Shown piece by piece: positions 1 to 12,877 of a stretch of 64,000 bases of DNA. This DNA comes from Pseudoxanthomonas sp. X-1. GTDB lineage: Bacteria > Pseudomonadota > Gammaproteobacteria > Xanthomonadales > Xanthomonadaceae. Under the pieces are notes generated by a model. It saw only the letters and a list, made by a program, of their open reading frames with translations. It made no database searches and was not told where the DNA came from. Position 1 is the first letter of the stretch; each line of letters starts with the position of its first letter. A program made the translations under genes and the position numbers. The stretch lies in NCBI RefSeq assembly GCF_020042665.1, contig NZ_CP083376.1:4233501-4297500 (forward strand). The letters run 5' to 3'.

Positions 1-2836
<2,836 letters not shown>

Positions 2837-3002
2837 CGAAAGGTTCCAGGCCAGTCCCCCTGCCCTGCGCCGGAGCATAGCGCGACGCGGGCGCGATCCG
2901 GTGTCCGGAAAACAGCGACGCCGGCCCCCCACGGACCGGCGTCGGTGCGGGCCGGCGATCTTCGCCCGCCCTAGGGCCCGTGGGCCCTGCCCCTCCCGGG
3001 GA

Positions 3003-4664
3003 CTACTTGGTGATATCCACGTCCTTGGTCTCGCGCAGGAAGATCGCGCCGATCACCAGGGTCATCAGCGCGATGCCGATCGGATACCACAGGCCGTAGT
3101 ACATGTTGCCGGTCGCCGCGACCAGGCCGAAGGAAATGGTCGGCAGGAAGCCGCCGAACCAGCCGTTGCCGATGTGGTACGGCAGCGACATGGAGGTGTA
3201 GCGGATGCGGGTCGGGAACAGCTCGACCAGCCAGGCCGCGATCGGCGCATAGACCATGGTCACGAACAGCGCCAGGACGAACAGCACCGCGATCACCATC
3301 GGCTTGTTGATGCGCGCCGGGTCGGCCTTCTCCGGATAGCCGGCGCCGGTCAGCGCGCCCTTGAGCTGCTTGCCGAAGGCATCGGCCTTGGCCTTGCCTT
3401 CTTCCTTGGACAGCCCGCCGCCCTCGTAGGAATTGATCTGGTTGCTGCCCACGTTGACCGTGGCGATGGTGCCCGGCGGCGCGGCCTTGACGGTGTAGGG
3501 CACGCCGGCCTTGGTCAGCGCGGTGGCGACGATGTCGCAGGAGCTGGTGAAGGTCTTCTTGCCGACCGGGTCGAACTGGAAGCTGCAGGTGTCCGGATCG
3601 GCGGTGATCACCACCGGCGAGCTGGTGCGGGCCTCCTCGATGGCCGGGTTGGCGTAGTGGGTCAGCGCCTTGAACATCGGGATGTACAGCAGCGCGGCCA
3701 GCAGGCAGCCGCCCAGCACGATGACCTTGCGGCCGGTGCGGTCGGACAGCCAGCCGAAGAACAGGAAGAACGGCGTGGCCAGCGCCAGCGCGCCGGCGAT
3801 CAGCAGCGCGCCGGTGGTGGCATCCACCTTGAGCGCCTGGGTCAGGAAGAACAGCGCGTAGAACTGGCCGCCGTACCACACCACGGCCTGGCCAGCGGTG
3901 GCGCCCAGCAGCACCAGCAGCATCAGCTTGAAGTTGCCGCCCTTGAGGCTGTCGCGGAACGGGGTCTTGGAGCCCTTGCCCTCGGCCTTCATCTGCTGGA
4001 ACAGCGGCGACTCGCTCAGCTGCAGGCGGATCCACACCGACACGCCCAGCAGGATGATCGAGACCAGGAACGGGATGCGCCAGCCCCAGGCCTCGAAGGC
4101 CTCGTTGCCCAGCGCGCTGCGGCAGGCCAGGATGATCAGCAGCGACAGGAACAGGCCGATGGTCGCAGTGCACTGGATGAAGCTGGTGTAGAAGCCGCGC
4201 TTGTTGGCCGGCGCGTGCTCGGCCACGTAGGTCGCCGCACCGCCGTACTCGCCGCCCATCGCCAGGCCCTGGGCCAGGCGCAGGCAGATCAGGATCACCG
4301 GCGCAGCCACGCCGATGGTGGCGTACGAGGGCAGCACGCCCACCAGGAAGGTGGACAGGCCCATGATCAGGATCGTCACCAGGAAGGTGTACTTGCGGCC
4401 GATGCGATCGCCCAGGCTGCCGAAGAAGGCCGCGCCGAAGGGCCGCACGAAGAAGCCGGCGGCGAAGGCCAGCAGCGCGAAGATAAAGGCCGTGGTCTCG
4501 TTGACGCCGCTGAAGAACTGCTTGGCGATGATCGCCGCCAGCGAGCCGTACAGGAAGAAGTCGTACCACTCGAACACGGTGCCCAGGGACGAAGCGAGGA
4601 TGACCCGCTTGTGGCCCTGGGTGAGTCCGGCCGGCTGGCCGGCGGTGACGTTGACGCTGGACAT
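3003..4664 (-). CDS. MFS transporter, metabolite:H+ symporter (MHS) type, with a large periplasmic loop
   Basis: Predicted inner-membrane permease of 553 residues. The N-terminus (VFEWYDFFLYG) and the cytoplasmic loop motifs GSLGDRIGRK and FGWLSDRTGRK are typical of the MHS branch (ProP, ShiA, KgtP relatives), which import small organic acids or osmolytes with protons. About 120 hydrophilic residues interrupt the second half, after the segment GGCLLAALLYIPMF (about residues 335-455). By topology this insert is periplasmic, and it holds two cysteines that could form a disulfide. Ordinary family members are about 430-500 residues. It lies 123 bp downstream of a porin gene on the same strand and is divergent from acs, so a carboxylate substrate is plausible, but the sequence does not name it. 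Confidence 0.88.
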   Translation of the reverse strand: MSSVNVTAGQPAGLTQGHKRVILASSLGTVFEWYDFFLYGSLAAIIAKQFFSGVNETTAFIFALLAFAAGFFVRPFGAAFFGSLGDRIGRKYTFLVTILIMGLSTFLVGVLPSYATIGVAAPVILICLRLAQGLAMGGEYGGAATYVAEHAPANKRGFYTSFIQCTATIGLFLSLLIILACRSALGNEAFEAWGWRIPFLVSIILLGVSVWIRLQLSESPLFQQMKAEGKGSKTPFRDSLKGGNFKLMLLVLLGATAGQAVVWYGGQFYALFFLTQALKVDATTGALLIAGALALATPFFLFFGWLSDRTGRKVIVLGGCLLAALLYIPMFKALTHYANPAIEEARTSSPVVITADPDTCSFQFDPVGKKTFTSSCDIVATALTKAGVPYTVKAAPPGTIATVNVGSNQINSYEGGGLSKEEGKAKADAFGKQLKGALTGAGYPEKADPARINKPMVIAVLFVLALFVTMVYAPIAAWLVELFPTRIRYTSMSLPYHIGNGWFGGFLPTISFGLVAATGNMYYGLWYPIGIALMTLVIGAIFLRETKDVDITK

Positions 4665-4787
4665 GGGAGCTTTCCCTCGAAGCTGGATGCCGTGGTGCTG
4701 GCGTGGATGTCAGTTGGCCATGGAGCAGCCGTGGGTCTCGCGCCGGAAGGCGAGCCCCTCCGGCGCGTGGCAGGCAGGTGCAGCGCC

Positions 4788-6212
4788 CTAGAAGGTGTAC
4801 TGGGCGCTGACGCTGACCTGGTTGCCGCTTTCGGTGGTGGTGTTGGCGGTGTTGCCGACGGTGTGTTCGAGCTTGTCGTGCATCGCCTCCAGGCCCAGCT
4901 TGTACGGCCCGTTGGCGTAGATCAGATTGAGCGCGGCCTGGCGGTTGCCCAGCAGGCCGACGGCGGTGCCGCGCCAGCGCAGCACGTCGTCCTTGTCCGG
5001 GTTGTCCACCGCGTAGAACGCGTTGACGCTCCAGTTCTTGTTGAAGCTGTAGCCCACCTGGGCGTAGCCGCCGGTTTCGGAAATGTCGCCGAACTGCGAG
5101 AGCGCGCCGAAGTTCTGGCCCATGCCGTTGCCGGTGAAGGCGAACGCCTTGATGTTCCAGTTGCCCGGCTTGACCATGCCGCCCACTTCGAAGGCGGTGC
5201 TGTCGATCTTCGAACGGATCGGCGTGGGCGTGGCGCCGTCGACGCCGCTCAGGTCGATCTTGGAGTAGTGCCCCGCGGCGTAGGCCACCCAGTTGCTGCC
5301 GGCCACGCGCACGCGGGCCTCCAGCTGCGGGTTGAAGCCGGCGTTGCCGCCGGTGAGGTAGTTGGTGGTGCTGCCCGGGCCGGACCAGTTGCCGCTGAAG
5401 GCGCCCACGTCCAGGCGCCACTTCGGGCCATCCGAACCGTGGTTGAGGTCCTGCATGACCACCACGCCCGGATAGCGCCAGCCGATCATGCCGGCGCCGA
5501 AGCCGAGCGGGAAGGCCACGTGGGCGACCGAGTCGGGCACGTTGTCCAGCGGGAACATCAGCGTCCACTGCTGGCCCACGCGCACCTTGGTGCCGGTGGC
5601 GGCGTTGTCCATGTCCAGGTAGGCCTGGCGCAGGCGCGGGACCGGCTGCTGGCCGCTGTAGGCGCCGGTGCCGTTGTTGCCGCCGAAGAAGTCCATCTCC
5701 AGGCGCGCGCCGCCGGTCCAGTGCTCGCCCATCTTCGCGCCGGTGATGTCCACCCAGAAGCGGGTGTTGCGGATGTCCACGCCGCTCAGGTCGCCCTCGC
5801 CGCCGGGCGTGGGCCATTCGGCGTTCTGGCCGTTGCCGAAGTTGAACGGCCGCGACTGCTGGAAGGCGGTGGCGTTGATGAAGCCATGGAACGCGACCGA
5901 CATGCCCGGCGCGGTGGTGAACTGCGGCGCGGCGGCCGGCTTGGCCGTGGCCTTGACCTGGTCCAGCTCGGTCCTGGCGTCGGCGACCTGGGTCTGGGTC
6001 TGACTCACCTGGCTCTGGGTCTGCACCACCTGCGCCTGGGTCTGCTGCTGCGCCGACAGCAGCTGCTGCACCTGCGCCTCCAGCTGGGCGACGCGCGCCT
6101 CGAGCGCCTTCTCCTTCTTCGACTGCGCCAAGGCCATGCCGGGCGCCATCAAGGCGACCATCATGGCGAGCGCCAACGGGCGACGCGCCATCGTTGCGAT
6201 GCGTGTGGTCAT
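4788..6212 (-). CDS. DcaP-family trimeric outer-membrane porin
   Basis: A protein of 474 residues with a signal peptide (MMVALMAPGMALAQ) and then a Gln-rich coiled coil (about residues 30-95, heptads of the type LEARVAQLEAQVQQL). The rest alternates beta strands and ends in YTF, a typical outer-membrane barrel terminus. A periplasmic coiled coil followed by a barrel is the DcaP architecture, known for uptake of negatively charged small molecules such as dicarboxylates. ATG at 6212 was chosen because GAGAGGGGAGC lies directly upstream; an in-frame TTG 15 bp earlier is less likely. With the downstream MHS permease it forms an outer/inner-membrane uptake pair, probably one transcript, divergent from acs. 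Confidence 0.85.
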   Translation of the reverse strand: MTTRIATMARRPLALAMMVALMAPGMALAQSKKEKALEARVAQLEAQVQQLLSAQQQTQAQVVQTQSQVSQTQTQVADARTELDQVKATAKPAAAPQFTTAPGMSVAFHGFINATAFQQSRPFNFGNGQNAEWPTPGGEGDLSGVDIRNTRFWVDITGAKMGEHWTGGARLEMDFFGGNNGTGAYSGQQPVPRLRQAYLDMDNAATGTKVRVGQQWTLMFPLDNVPDSVAHVAFPLGFGAGMIGWRYPGVVVMQDLNHGSDGPKWRLDVGAFSGNWSGPGSTTNYLTGGNAGFNPQLEARVRVAGSNWVAYAAGHYSKIDLSGVDGATPTPIRSKIDSTAFEVGGMVKPGNWNIKAFAFTGNGMGQNFGALSQFGDISETGGYAQVGYSFNKNWSVNAFYAVDNPDKDDVLRWRGTAVGLLGNRQAALNLIYANGPYKLGLEAMHDKLEHTVGNTANTTTESGNQVSVSAQYTF

Positions 6213-6345
6213 GCTCCCCTCTCCCAAGAGTCCGGTGGTTCACGCGGGTGCGCGCCCTCCCCTTCCGAAGGCGCGATGTGGGCCGCAGATTGCGCACGCA
6301 TGACAGCGCCCACCATTCGCCTTTGGTCTCAAAACAAGGGCTTTA

Positions 6346-6357
6346 AGACCATGGTCT
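6346..6357. promoter_or_regulatory. Perfect 12-bp palindrome in the porin/acs divergent spacer
   Basis: AGACCATGGTCT is a perfect dyad, flanked by TTA and AAG. A further GGTCT half-site lies about 20 bp to the left (6325-6329). It sits in the 272-bp spacer between the divergent porin and acs genes and has the form of a dimeric regulator's operator. The regulator is unknown. No clear sigma-54 or CRP-type site was seen in this spacer. Confidence 0.45.
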
Positions 6358-6484
6358 AAGCCAGCTGCTGCACTGCGCAAACGGTGGATCGGTCAAACTT
6401 CAAGGCCTCGACAAGTCACTGGCCGCACCCCGCACCGGTTGGTCCATCCGCCACGTTCTACGCAAGATGAGGTAAGGAGATTCC

Positions 6485-8428
<1,944 letters not shown>

Positions 8429-8545
8429 GACGCGGTGGCGGCCGTGGGCAACGAAGCGTCGAAAGCCGATCGCCTGGTCTGGCACTATGCCGGTCGTCAG
8501 GCGCACGACGCGTCCGACGCCTCCGTCCCCACGCGCCCCGCCTCC

Positions 8546-9214
8546 ATGACCACACTGCTCATCGCCGACGACCATCCGCTGTTCCGGGAGGCCCTGCGCG
8601 GCGCCGTGCAGCGCGTGCTGCCCGGCGTGTCCCTGCACGAGGCCGACAGCGTCGATGCGCTGTACGCGCTGGTCGAGGCCAATCCCGACGCCGACCTGCT
8701 GCTGCTGGACCTCAACATGCCCGGCGCGCACGGCTTCAACGCGCTGGTCCACCTGCGCGCGCTGCACCCACAGCTGCCGGTGGTGGTGGTGTCGGCGCGC
8801 GAGGAGCCGGCGGTGATGCGGCGCGCGCTGGACCACGGCGCCCTGGGCTTCATCCCCAAGTCGGCCGATTCGGACACCATCGGCGAGGCCATCGGCCTGG
8901 TGCTGGACGGCGAGCGCTGGGCGCCGGAGGAGGCGCACAACGCGCCGGCCATCGGCCGCGACGAGCAGGAGGTCGCCCAGCGCCTGCGCGACCTGACCCC
9001 GCAGCAGTTCCGCGTGCTGCAGATGCTCGGCGCCGGCCGGCTCAACAAGCAGATCGCCTACGATCTGGGCGTGTCCGAGGCCACCATCAAGGCGCACGTC
9101 ACCGCGATCCTGCGCAAGCTCGGCGTCACCAACCGCACCCAGGCGGTGCTGATGGCCGGGCGCCTGTCGGTGGACCCCGATGGCCTGACGCCGCCGCCGG
9201 AAGACCAGGAGTGA
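8546..9214 (+). CDS. NarL/LuxR-family response regulator (CrbR/ErdR-like), next to acs
   Basis: A two-component regulator of 222 residues. The receiver domain (1-125) starts TTLLIADDHPLFREAL and has phospho-acceptor Asp in LLLLDLNMPG and the conserved Lys in IPKSAD. A LuxR-type helix-turn-helix (about 150-215) contains LTPQQFRVLQML and NKQIAYDLGVSEATIKAHV. ATG at 8546 was chosen because the receiver begins there; an earlier GTG would add an unrelated tail. In Vibrio and Pseudomonas, CrbSR (MxtR/ErdR) controls acs transcription through a regulator of this class, and its place 117 bp after acs suggests the same job here (inference). No cognate sensor kinase is in the window. Confidence 0.9.
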   Translation: MTTLLIADDHPLFREALRGAVQRVLPGVSLHEADSVDALYALVEANPDADLLLLDLNMPGAHGFNALVHLRALHPQLPVVVVSAREEPAVMRRALDHGALGFIPKSADSDTIGEAIGLVLDGERWAPEEAHNAPAIGRDEQEVAQRLRDLTPQQFRVLQMLGAGRLNKQIAYDLGVSEATIKAHVTAILRKLGVTNRTQAVLMAGRLSVDPDGLTPPPEDQE

Positions 9215-9335
9215 GGCGCGGGGGCGAGTGAAGGGGAACGGGCAACGGGTGCAAGTCGGAGCGGCGCCGCCGCGATACAGGCGCGCTCCTACCCGCTCCT
9301 CGTTGCGCTCGACCCGCTCCTAGCGCCCAGGCTGC

Positions 9336-11042
9336 ATGGACGACGCCGCCGCCTACGCCAGCCTGATCGACGAGGCCTTCGCCGACTACCACGCGCGCTT
9401 CGCGCAGATCACCCGGCGGGCCAAGACGCGCTTCGAGCAGCGCGACTGGAACGGCGCGCGCGACGACGCGGTCGAGCGCATCGCGCTCTACGACGCCTGC
9501 GTGGACGAATGCCGGCTGCGCCTGCAGGCGGTGATGGGCCAGCGCGCGTTCGACCGCACCCTGTGGCACGCCATCCGCGCGCGCTACGCCGCGCTGATCG
9601 ACACCCAGATCGACCGCGAGCTGTACAAGACCTTCTACAACACCCTGACCCGGCGCTTCTTCCGCACCCAGGGCGTGGATGCGCAGGTCGAGTTCGTCGC
9701 GCTGGACATCGCGCCGACCGAGGCCATCACCCACCCGGTCGCTCGGCACAACTATCTGGTCTCCCAGACCCGGCCGATGGACACCTTCGCCCGGCTGCTG
9801 GGCGACTACGTGTTCGCCGTGCCGTATGCGCACCAGGCGCGCTGCGCGGCCGCCATCGCCGTGCGCCTGCACGACGACCTGGCCGGCTGGGGCGAGCCGG
9901 TGCGCGCGGTGGAGCTGCTGGACACCGTGTTCTACCGCGAACGCCGCGCCTACCTGGTCGGCCGCGTGCTGGGCGAGACGCGCTTCGCCCCGTGCATGAT
10001 CGCGCTGATCCACGACGAGGCCGGCCTGCGCGTGGACGCGGTGCTGACCCGGCGCGCGGACGTGGCCCAGCTGTTCGGCATCTCGCGCAGCTACTTCCAC
10101 GCCGACCTGCCCACGGTGGGCGATGCGGTGGTGTTCCTGCGCACGCTGCTGCCGCACAAGCCCATCGACGAGCTGTACACCGTGCTGGGCCGCGCCAAGC
10201 AGGGCAAGACCGAGCGCTTCCGCACCTTCTACCACCACTTCAACGACCATCCCGGCGAGCAGCTGATCCAGGCCGAGGGCACGCGCGGCCTGGTGATGGC
10301 GGTGTTCACCCTGCCCAGCTATCCGCTGGTGTTCAAGCTGATCCGCGACCGCTTCGCCGAGACCAAGCAGGTCACGCGCCAGGACGTGGAGGACCGCTAC
10401 GCGCTGGTGTTCAACCGCGATCGCGTCGGCCGCCTGCTCGATGCACAGCCGTACCGCTCGCTGCGCTTCCCGCTGGCGCGCTTCGCCCCGGCGCTGCTGG
10501 AGGAGCTGCAGCAGACCTGCGCCGGCAGCCTGAGCTTCGAGGGCGAGGACGTGATCATCGCCCTGTGCTACGTGCAGCGCCGGCTGCGCCCGCTCAACCT
10601 GTACCTGCGCGAGCAGCCGGCCGAGGCCGCGCGGGCGGCGGCGCTGGACTATGGCCAGGCCATCGTCGACATGGCGCGCAACAACATCTTCCCCGGCGAC
10701 ATGCTGCTGAAGAATTTCGGCGTCTCGCGCCATGGGCGGGTGGTGTTCTACGACTACGACGAGGTGCGGCTGATCACCGACTGCCGCTTCCGCGACTGGC
10801 CCAAGGCGCAGAGCTACGAGGAACAGATGGCCGACGAGCCCTGGTTCCATGTCGCGCCGGGCGATGTCTTCCCCGAGCGCTTCGCGCAGTTCATGGGCCT
10901 GCCCGCCGCGCTGACCGAGGCCGTGCGCGCGGTGCATGGCCAGCTGTTCGACCCGGCCTGGTGGCGCGAACTGCAGGCCGCGCTGGCGCAGGACCGCTAT
11001 CCCGACACGCCGCCCTATCCGCCGTCGCTGCGGGTGGCCTGA
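9336..11042 (+). CDS. aceK: Isocitrate dehydrogenase kinase/phosphatase
   Basis: Bifunctional cytoplasmic enzyme that phosphorylates isocitrate dehydrogenase to inactivate it, diverting isocitrate into the glyoxylate bypass during growth on acetate, and reverses the change when better carbon appears. Length (568 residues) matches E. coli AceK (about 578). Family hallmarks include [15 protein letters not shown], the regulatory-to-catalytic stretch [13 protein letters not shown] carrying the ATP-contacting lysine, and [27 protein letters not shown] with catalytic Asp/Asn residues. In E. coli it sits in aceBAK; here aceB and aceA are absent and it follows acs and its regulator. The ATG at 9336 has no strong Shine-Dalgarno sequence. 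Confidence 0.96.
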   Translation: MDDAAAYASLIDEAFADYHARFAQITRRAKTRFEQRDWNGARDDAVERIALYDACVDECRLRLQAVMGQRAFDRTLWHAIRARYAALIDTQIDRELYKTFYNTLTRRFFRTQGVDAQVEFVALDIAPTEAITHPVARHNYLVSQTRPMDTFARLLGDYVFAVPYAHQARCAAAIAVRLHDDLAGWGEPVRAVELLDTVFYRERRAYLVGRVLGETRFAPCMIALIHDEAGLRVDAVLTRRADVAQLFGISRSYFHADLPTVGDAVVFLRTLLPHKPIDELYTVLGRAKQGKTERFRTFYHHFNDHPGEQLIQAEGTRGLVMAVFTLPSYPLVFKLIRDRFAETKQVTRQDVEDRYALVFNRDRVGRLLDAQPYRSLRFPLARFAPALLEELQQTCAGSLSFEGEDVIIALCYVQRRLRPLNLYLREQPAEAARAAALDYGQAIVDMARNNIFPGDMLLKNFGVSRHGRVVFYDYDEVRLITDCRFRDWPKAQSYEEQMADEPWFHVAPGDVFPERFAQFMGLPAALTEAVRAVHGQLFDPAWWRELQAALAQDRYPDTPPYPPSLRVA

Positions 11043-11281
11043 ACGCCGCACACACCGGCCGTGCCTGGTCGCGAGAAAGTGGTTGACGCTTCCAGGACAC
11101 AGGCACAGACTTCCGCCCGCCCGGCGCAGGCCACAGCGCGCCGGTCCCTTTCGTGAAGCTTTCCTCCTCATGCCCAGCGACCCTTCCAGTCGATCTTGTC
11201 TGCCGTCAACGGTGGCTGCGCGCTGAGTCCTGATCGGGTTCGGCCAGGCGGCCGTTGCGGCTGCCCAACCAGGCCGTCCCG

Positions 11282-12664
11282 ATGAACCTGAAGCACTTCT
11301 CCTTCAAGACCACCGACCCGGTGGCCGCCCAGCTGGACGCGCTGCGTCCGCTCAACACCGCCGACGTGGTCGAGCGGCTCAACAAGCTCAAGCCCGCCCT
11401 GGCCGATGCGACCTTCGCCGGGCTGTCCGACGAGCGCGCGATCAACGTGCTCGAAGCGCCCGAACTGCTGCGCGCCCCGCAGCTGCTGCAGGCGCTGCCG
11501 CGGCCGCGCCGGGCGCGCGTGCTCGAAGGCATGGCCGACGACCGCGCCGCCGACGTGGTGCAGGCGCTGGAGCTGACCGACCAGGCCGCGGTCCTGGCCG
11601 ACCTGGCCGCGTGCGCCCCGGCCAGCGCGCACGCGGTGCAGAAGCTGATGCGCTACCGCCCGCGCACCGCCGGCGCGCTGATGACCACCGAATACGTCGG
11701 CGTGCCCGCCGACTGGACCGTGGCCCAGACCCTGGACCACGTGCGCGAGGTCGAGCGCAAGCGCGAGACCGTCTACGCCATCTACGTGCTCGCCCCCGGC
11801 AGCGACGTGCTGCAGCAGGTGGTGACCCTGCGCCGGCTGATCACCGGCGCGCCGGCCGACAACATCCTCACCGTCGCCCAGGTCAATCCGCCGGTCACCG
11901 TCTCGCCGCTGACCGACCAGCAGGAGGTCGCGCGCCTGATCCGCCGCCACGACCTGCTCTCGCTGGCCGTGGTCGACGAGCAGCGCCGCATGCTGGGCAT
12001 CGTCACCGTGGACGACATCATCGATACGATGATGGAGGAGAGCACCGAGGACGCGCACAAGTTCGGCGGCATGGAGGCGCTGGACGCGCCGTACATGCAG
12101 ATCGGCTTCTGGCGGATGATCCGCAAGCGCGCCGGCTGGCTGTGCGCGCTGTTCCTGGGCGAGATGCTCACCGCCAGCGCGATGCAGCACTTCGAGGGCG
12201 AACTGGACAAGGCGCTGGTGCTGACCTTGTTCATCCCGCTGATCATGAGCTCGGGCGGCAACTCCGGCTCGCAGGCGACCTCGCTGCTGATCCGCGCCCT
12301 GGCCCTGGGCGAGCTGCGCCTGCGCGACTGGTGGAAGGTGGCCGTGCGCGAACTACCCACCGGCATGCTGCTCGGCGCGATCCTGGGCGTGATCGCCATC
12401 GTGCGCGTGGTGGCCTGGCAGAAGCTCGGCATCTACGACTACGGTCCGCACTGGCCGCTGGTGGCGCTGACCGTGGGCGCGGCACTGGTGGGCATCGTGA
12501 CCTTCGGTTCGCTGGCCGGCTCGATGCTGCCGTTCGTGCTGCAGCGGCTGCGCTTCGACCCGGCCAGCGCCTCGGCGCCGTTCGTGGCCACCCTGGTGGA
12601 CGTCACCGGCCTGGTCATCTACTTCAGCATCGCCTTGCTGATCCTGCGCGGGACACTGCTTTAA
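11282..12664 (+). CDS. mgtE: Magnesium transporter MgtE
   Basis: Inner-membrane Mg2+ channel of about 460 residues. Order: an N-terminal helical MgtE domain with repeated short motifs (LRPLNTADVVERLNKL, MADDRAADVVQALEL, about 10-135), a CBS pair (about 140-260; MTTEYVGVPADWTVAQTL, VVDEQRRMLGIVTVDDIIDT), a connecting helix and five membrane segments (about 280-460) with the pore motif SSGGNSGSQA. In the family, Mg2+ binding at the CBS/N domain interface closes the pore. ATG at 11282 was preferred to an in-frame TTG 27 bp upstream. The 239-bp gap before it shows no M-box that I recognise. It ends at a palindromic repeat. Confidence 0.95.
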   Translation: MNLKHFSFKTTDPVAAQLDALRPLNTADVVERLNKLKPALADATFAGLSDERAINVLEAPELLRAPQLLQALPRPRRARVLEGMADDRAADVVQALELTDQAAVLADLAACAPASAHAVQKLMRYRPRTAGALMTTEYVGVPADWTVAQTLDHVREVERKRETVYAIYVLAPGSDVLQQVVTLRRLITGAPADNILTVAQVNPPVTVSPLTDQQEVARLIRRHDLLSLAVVDEQRRMLGIVTVDDIIDTMMEESTEDAHKFGGMEALDAPYMQIGFWRMIRKRAGWLCALFLGEMLTASAMQHFEGELDKALVLTLFIPLIMSSGGNSGSQATSLLIRALALGELRLRDWWKVAVRELPTGMLLGAILGVIAIVRVVAWQKLGIYDYGPHWPLVALTVGAALVGIVTFGSLAGSMLPFVLQRLRFDPASASAPFVATLVDVTGLVIYFSIALLILRGTLL

Positions 12665-12695
12665 GCGACCGCGGTCGCGGAGCGGGGCCCGCTTT

Positions 12696-12762
12696 GGTGG
12701 GAGCCGCGATGGCGGCGAGGGGCTTTTACCGGGAAAGCCTCATCGCCGCCGTGGCTCCCACC
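12696..12762. repeat. Extragenic palindromic repeat (REP-like), copy 1
   Basis: An imperfect inverted repeat of 67 bp. The left arm begins GGTGGGAGCCGCGATGGCGG, the right arm ends CGCCGCCGTGGCTCCCACC, and the centre is about GGCTTTTACCGGGAAAGCC. The same left arm and centre recur at 46459-46546, so this is a dispersed family. It lies just after mgtE, where it could act as a terminator or mRNA-end stabiliser. Confidence 0.8.
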
Positions 12763-12877
12763 GGAGGGCTCGCTGGGGACCACGGGATTCGGGCCCGCGC
12801 GGCGCGTCATGCGGGGGCGGCGCCGGGGCGTGTAACGTGTGGCCGATGTCCCGCCCCCAGGCCACCGCCGCCCGCGC

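Noticed and set aside
6213..6484. Sigma-54 promoter or CRP/Clp site before acs
   Set aside because: No TGGCAC-N5-TTGC or TGTGA-N6-TCACA match was found. Only the palindrome at 6346-6357 stands out.
11043..11281. M-box or other Mg riboswitch before mgtE
   Set aside because: No conserved M-box core was recognised in this 239-bp gap.
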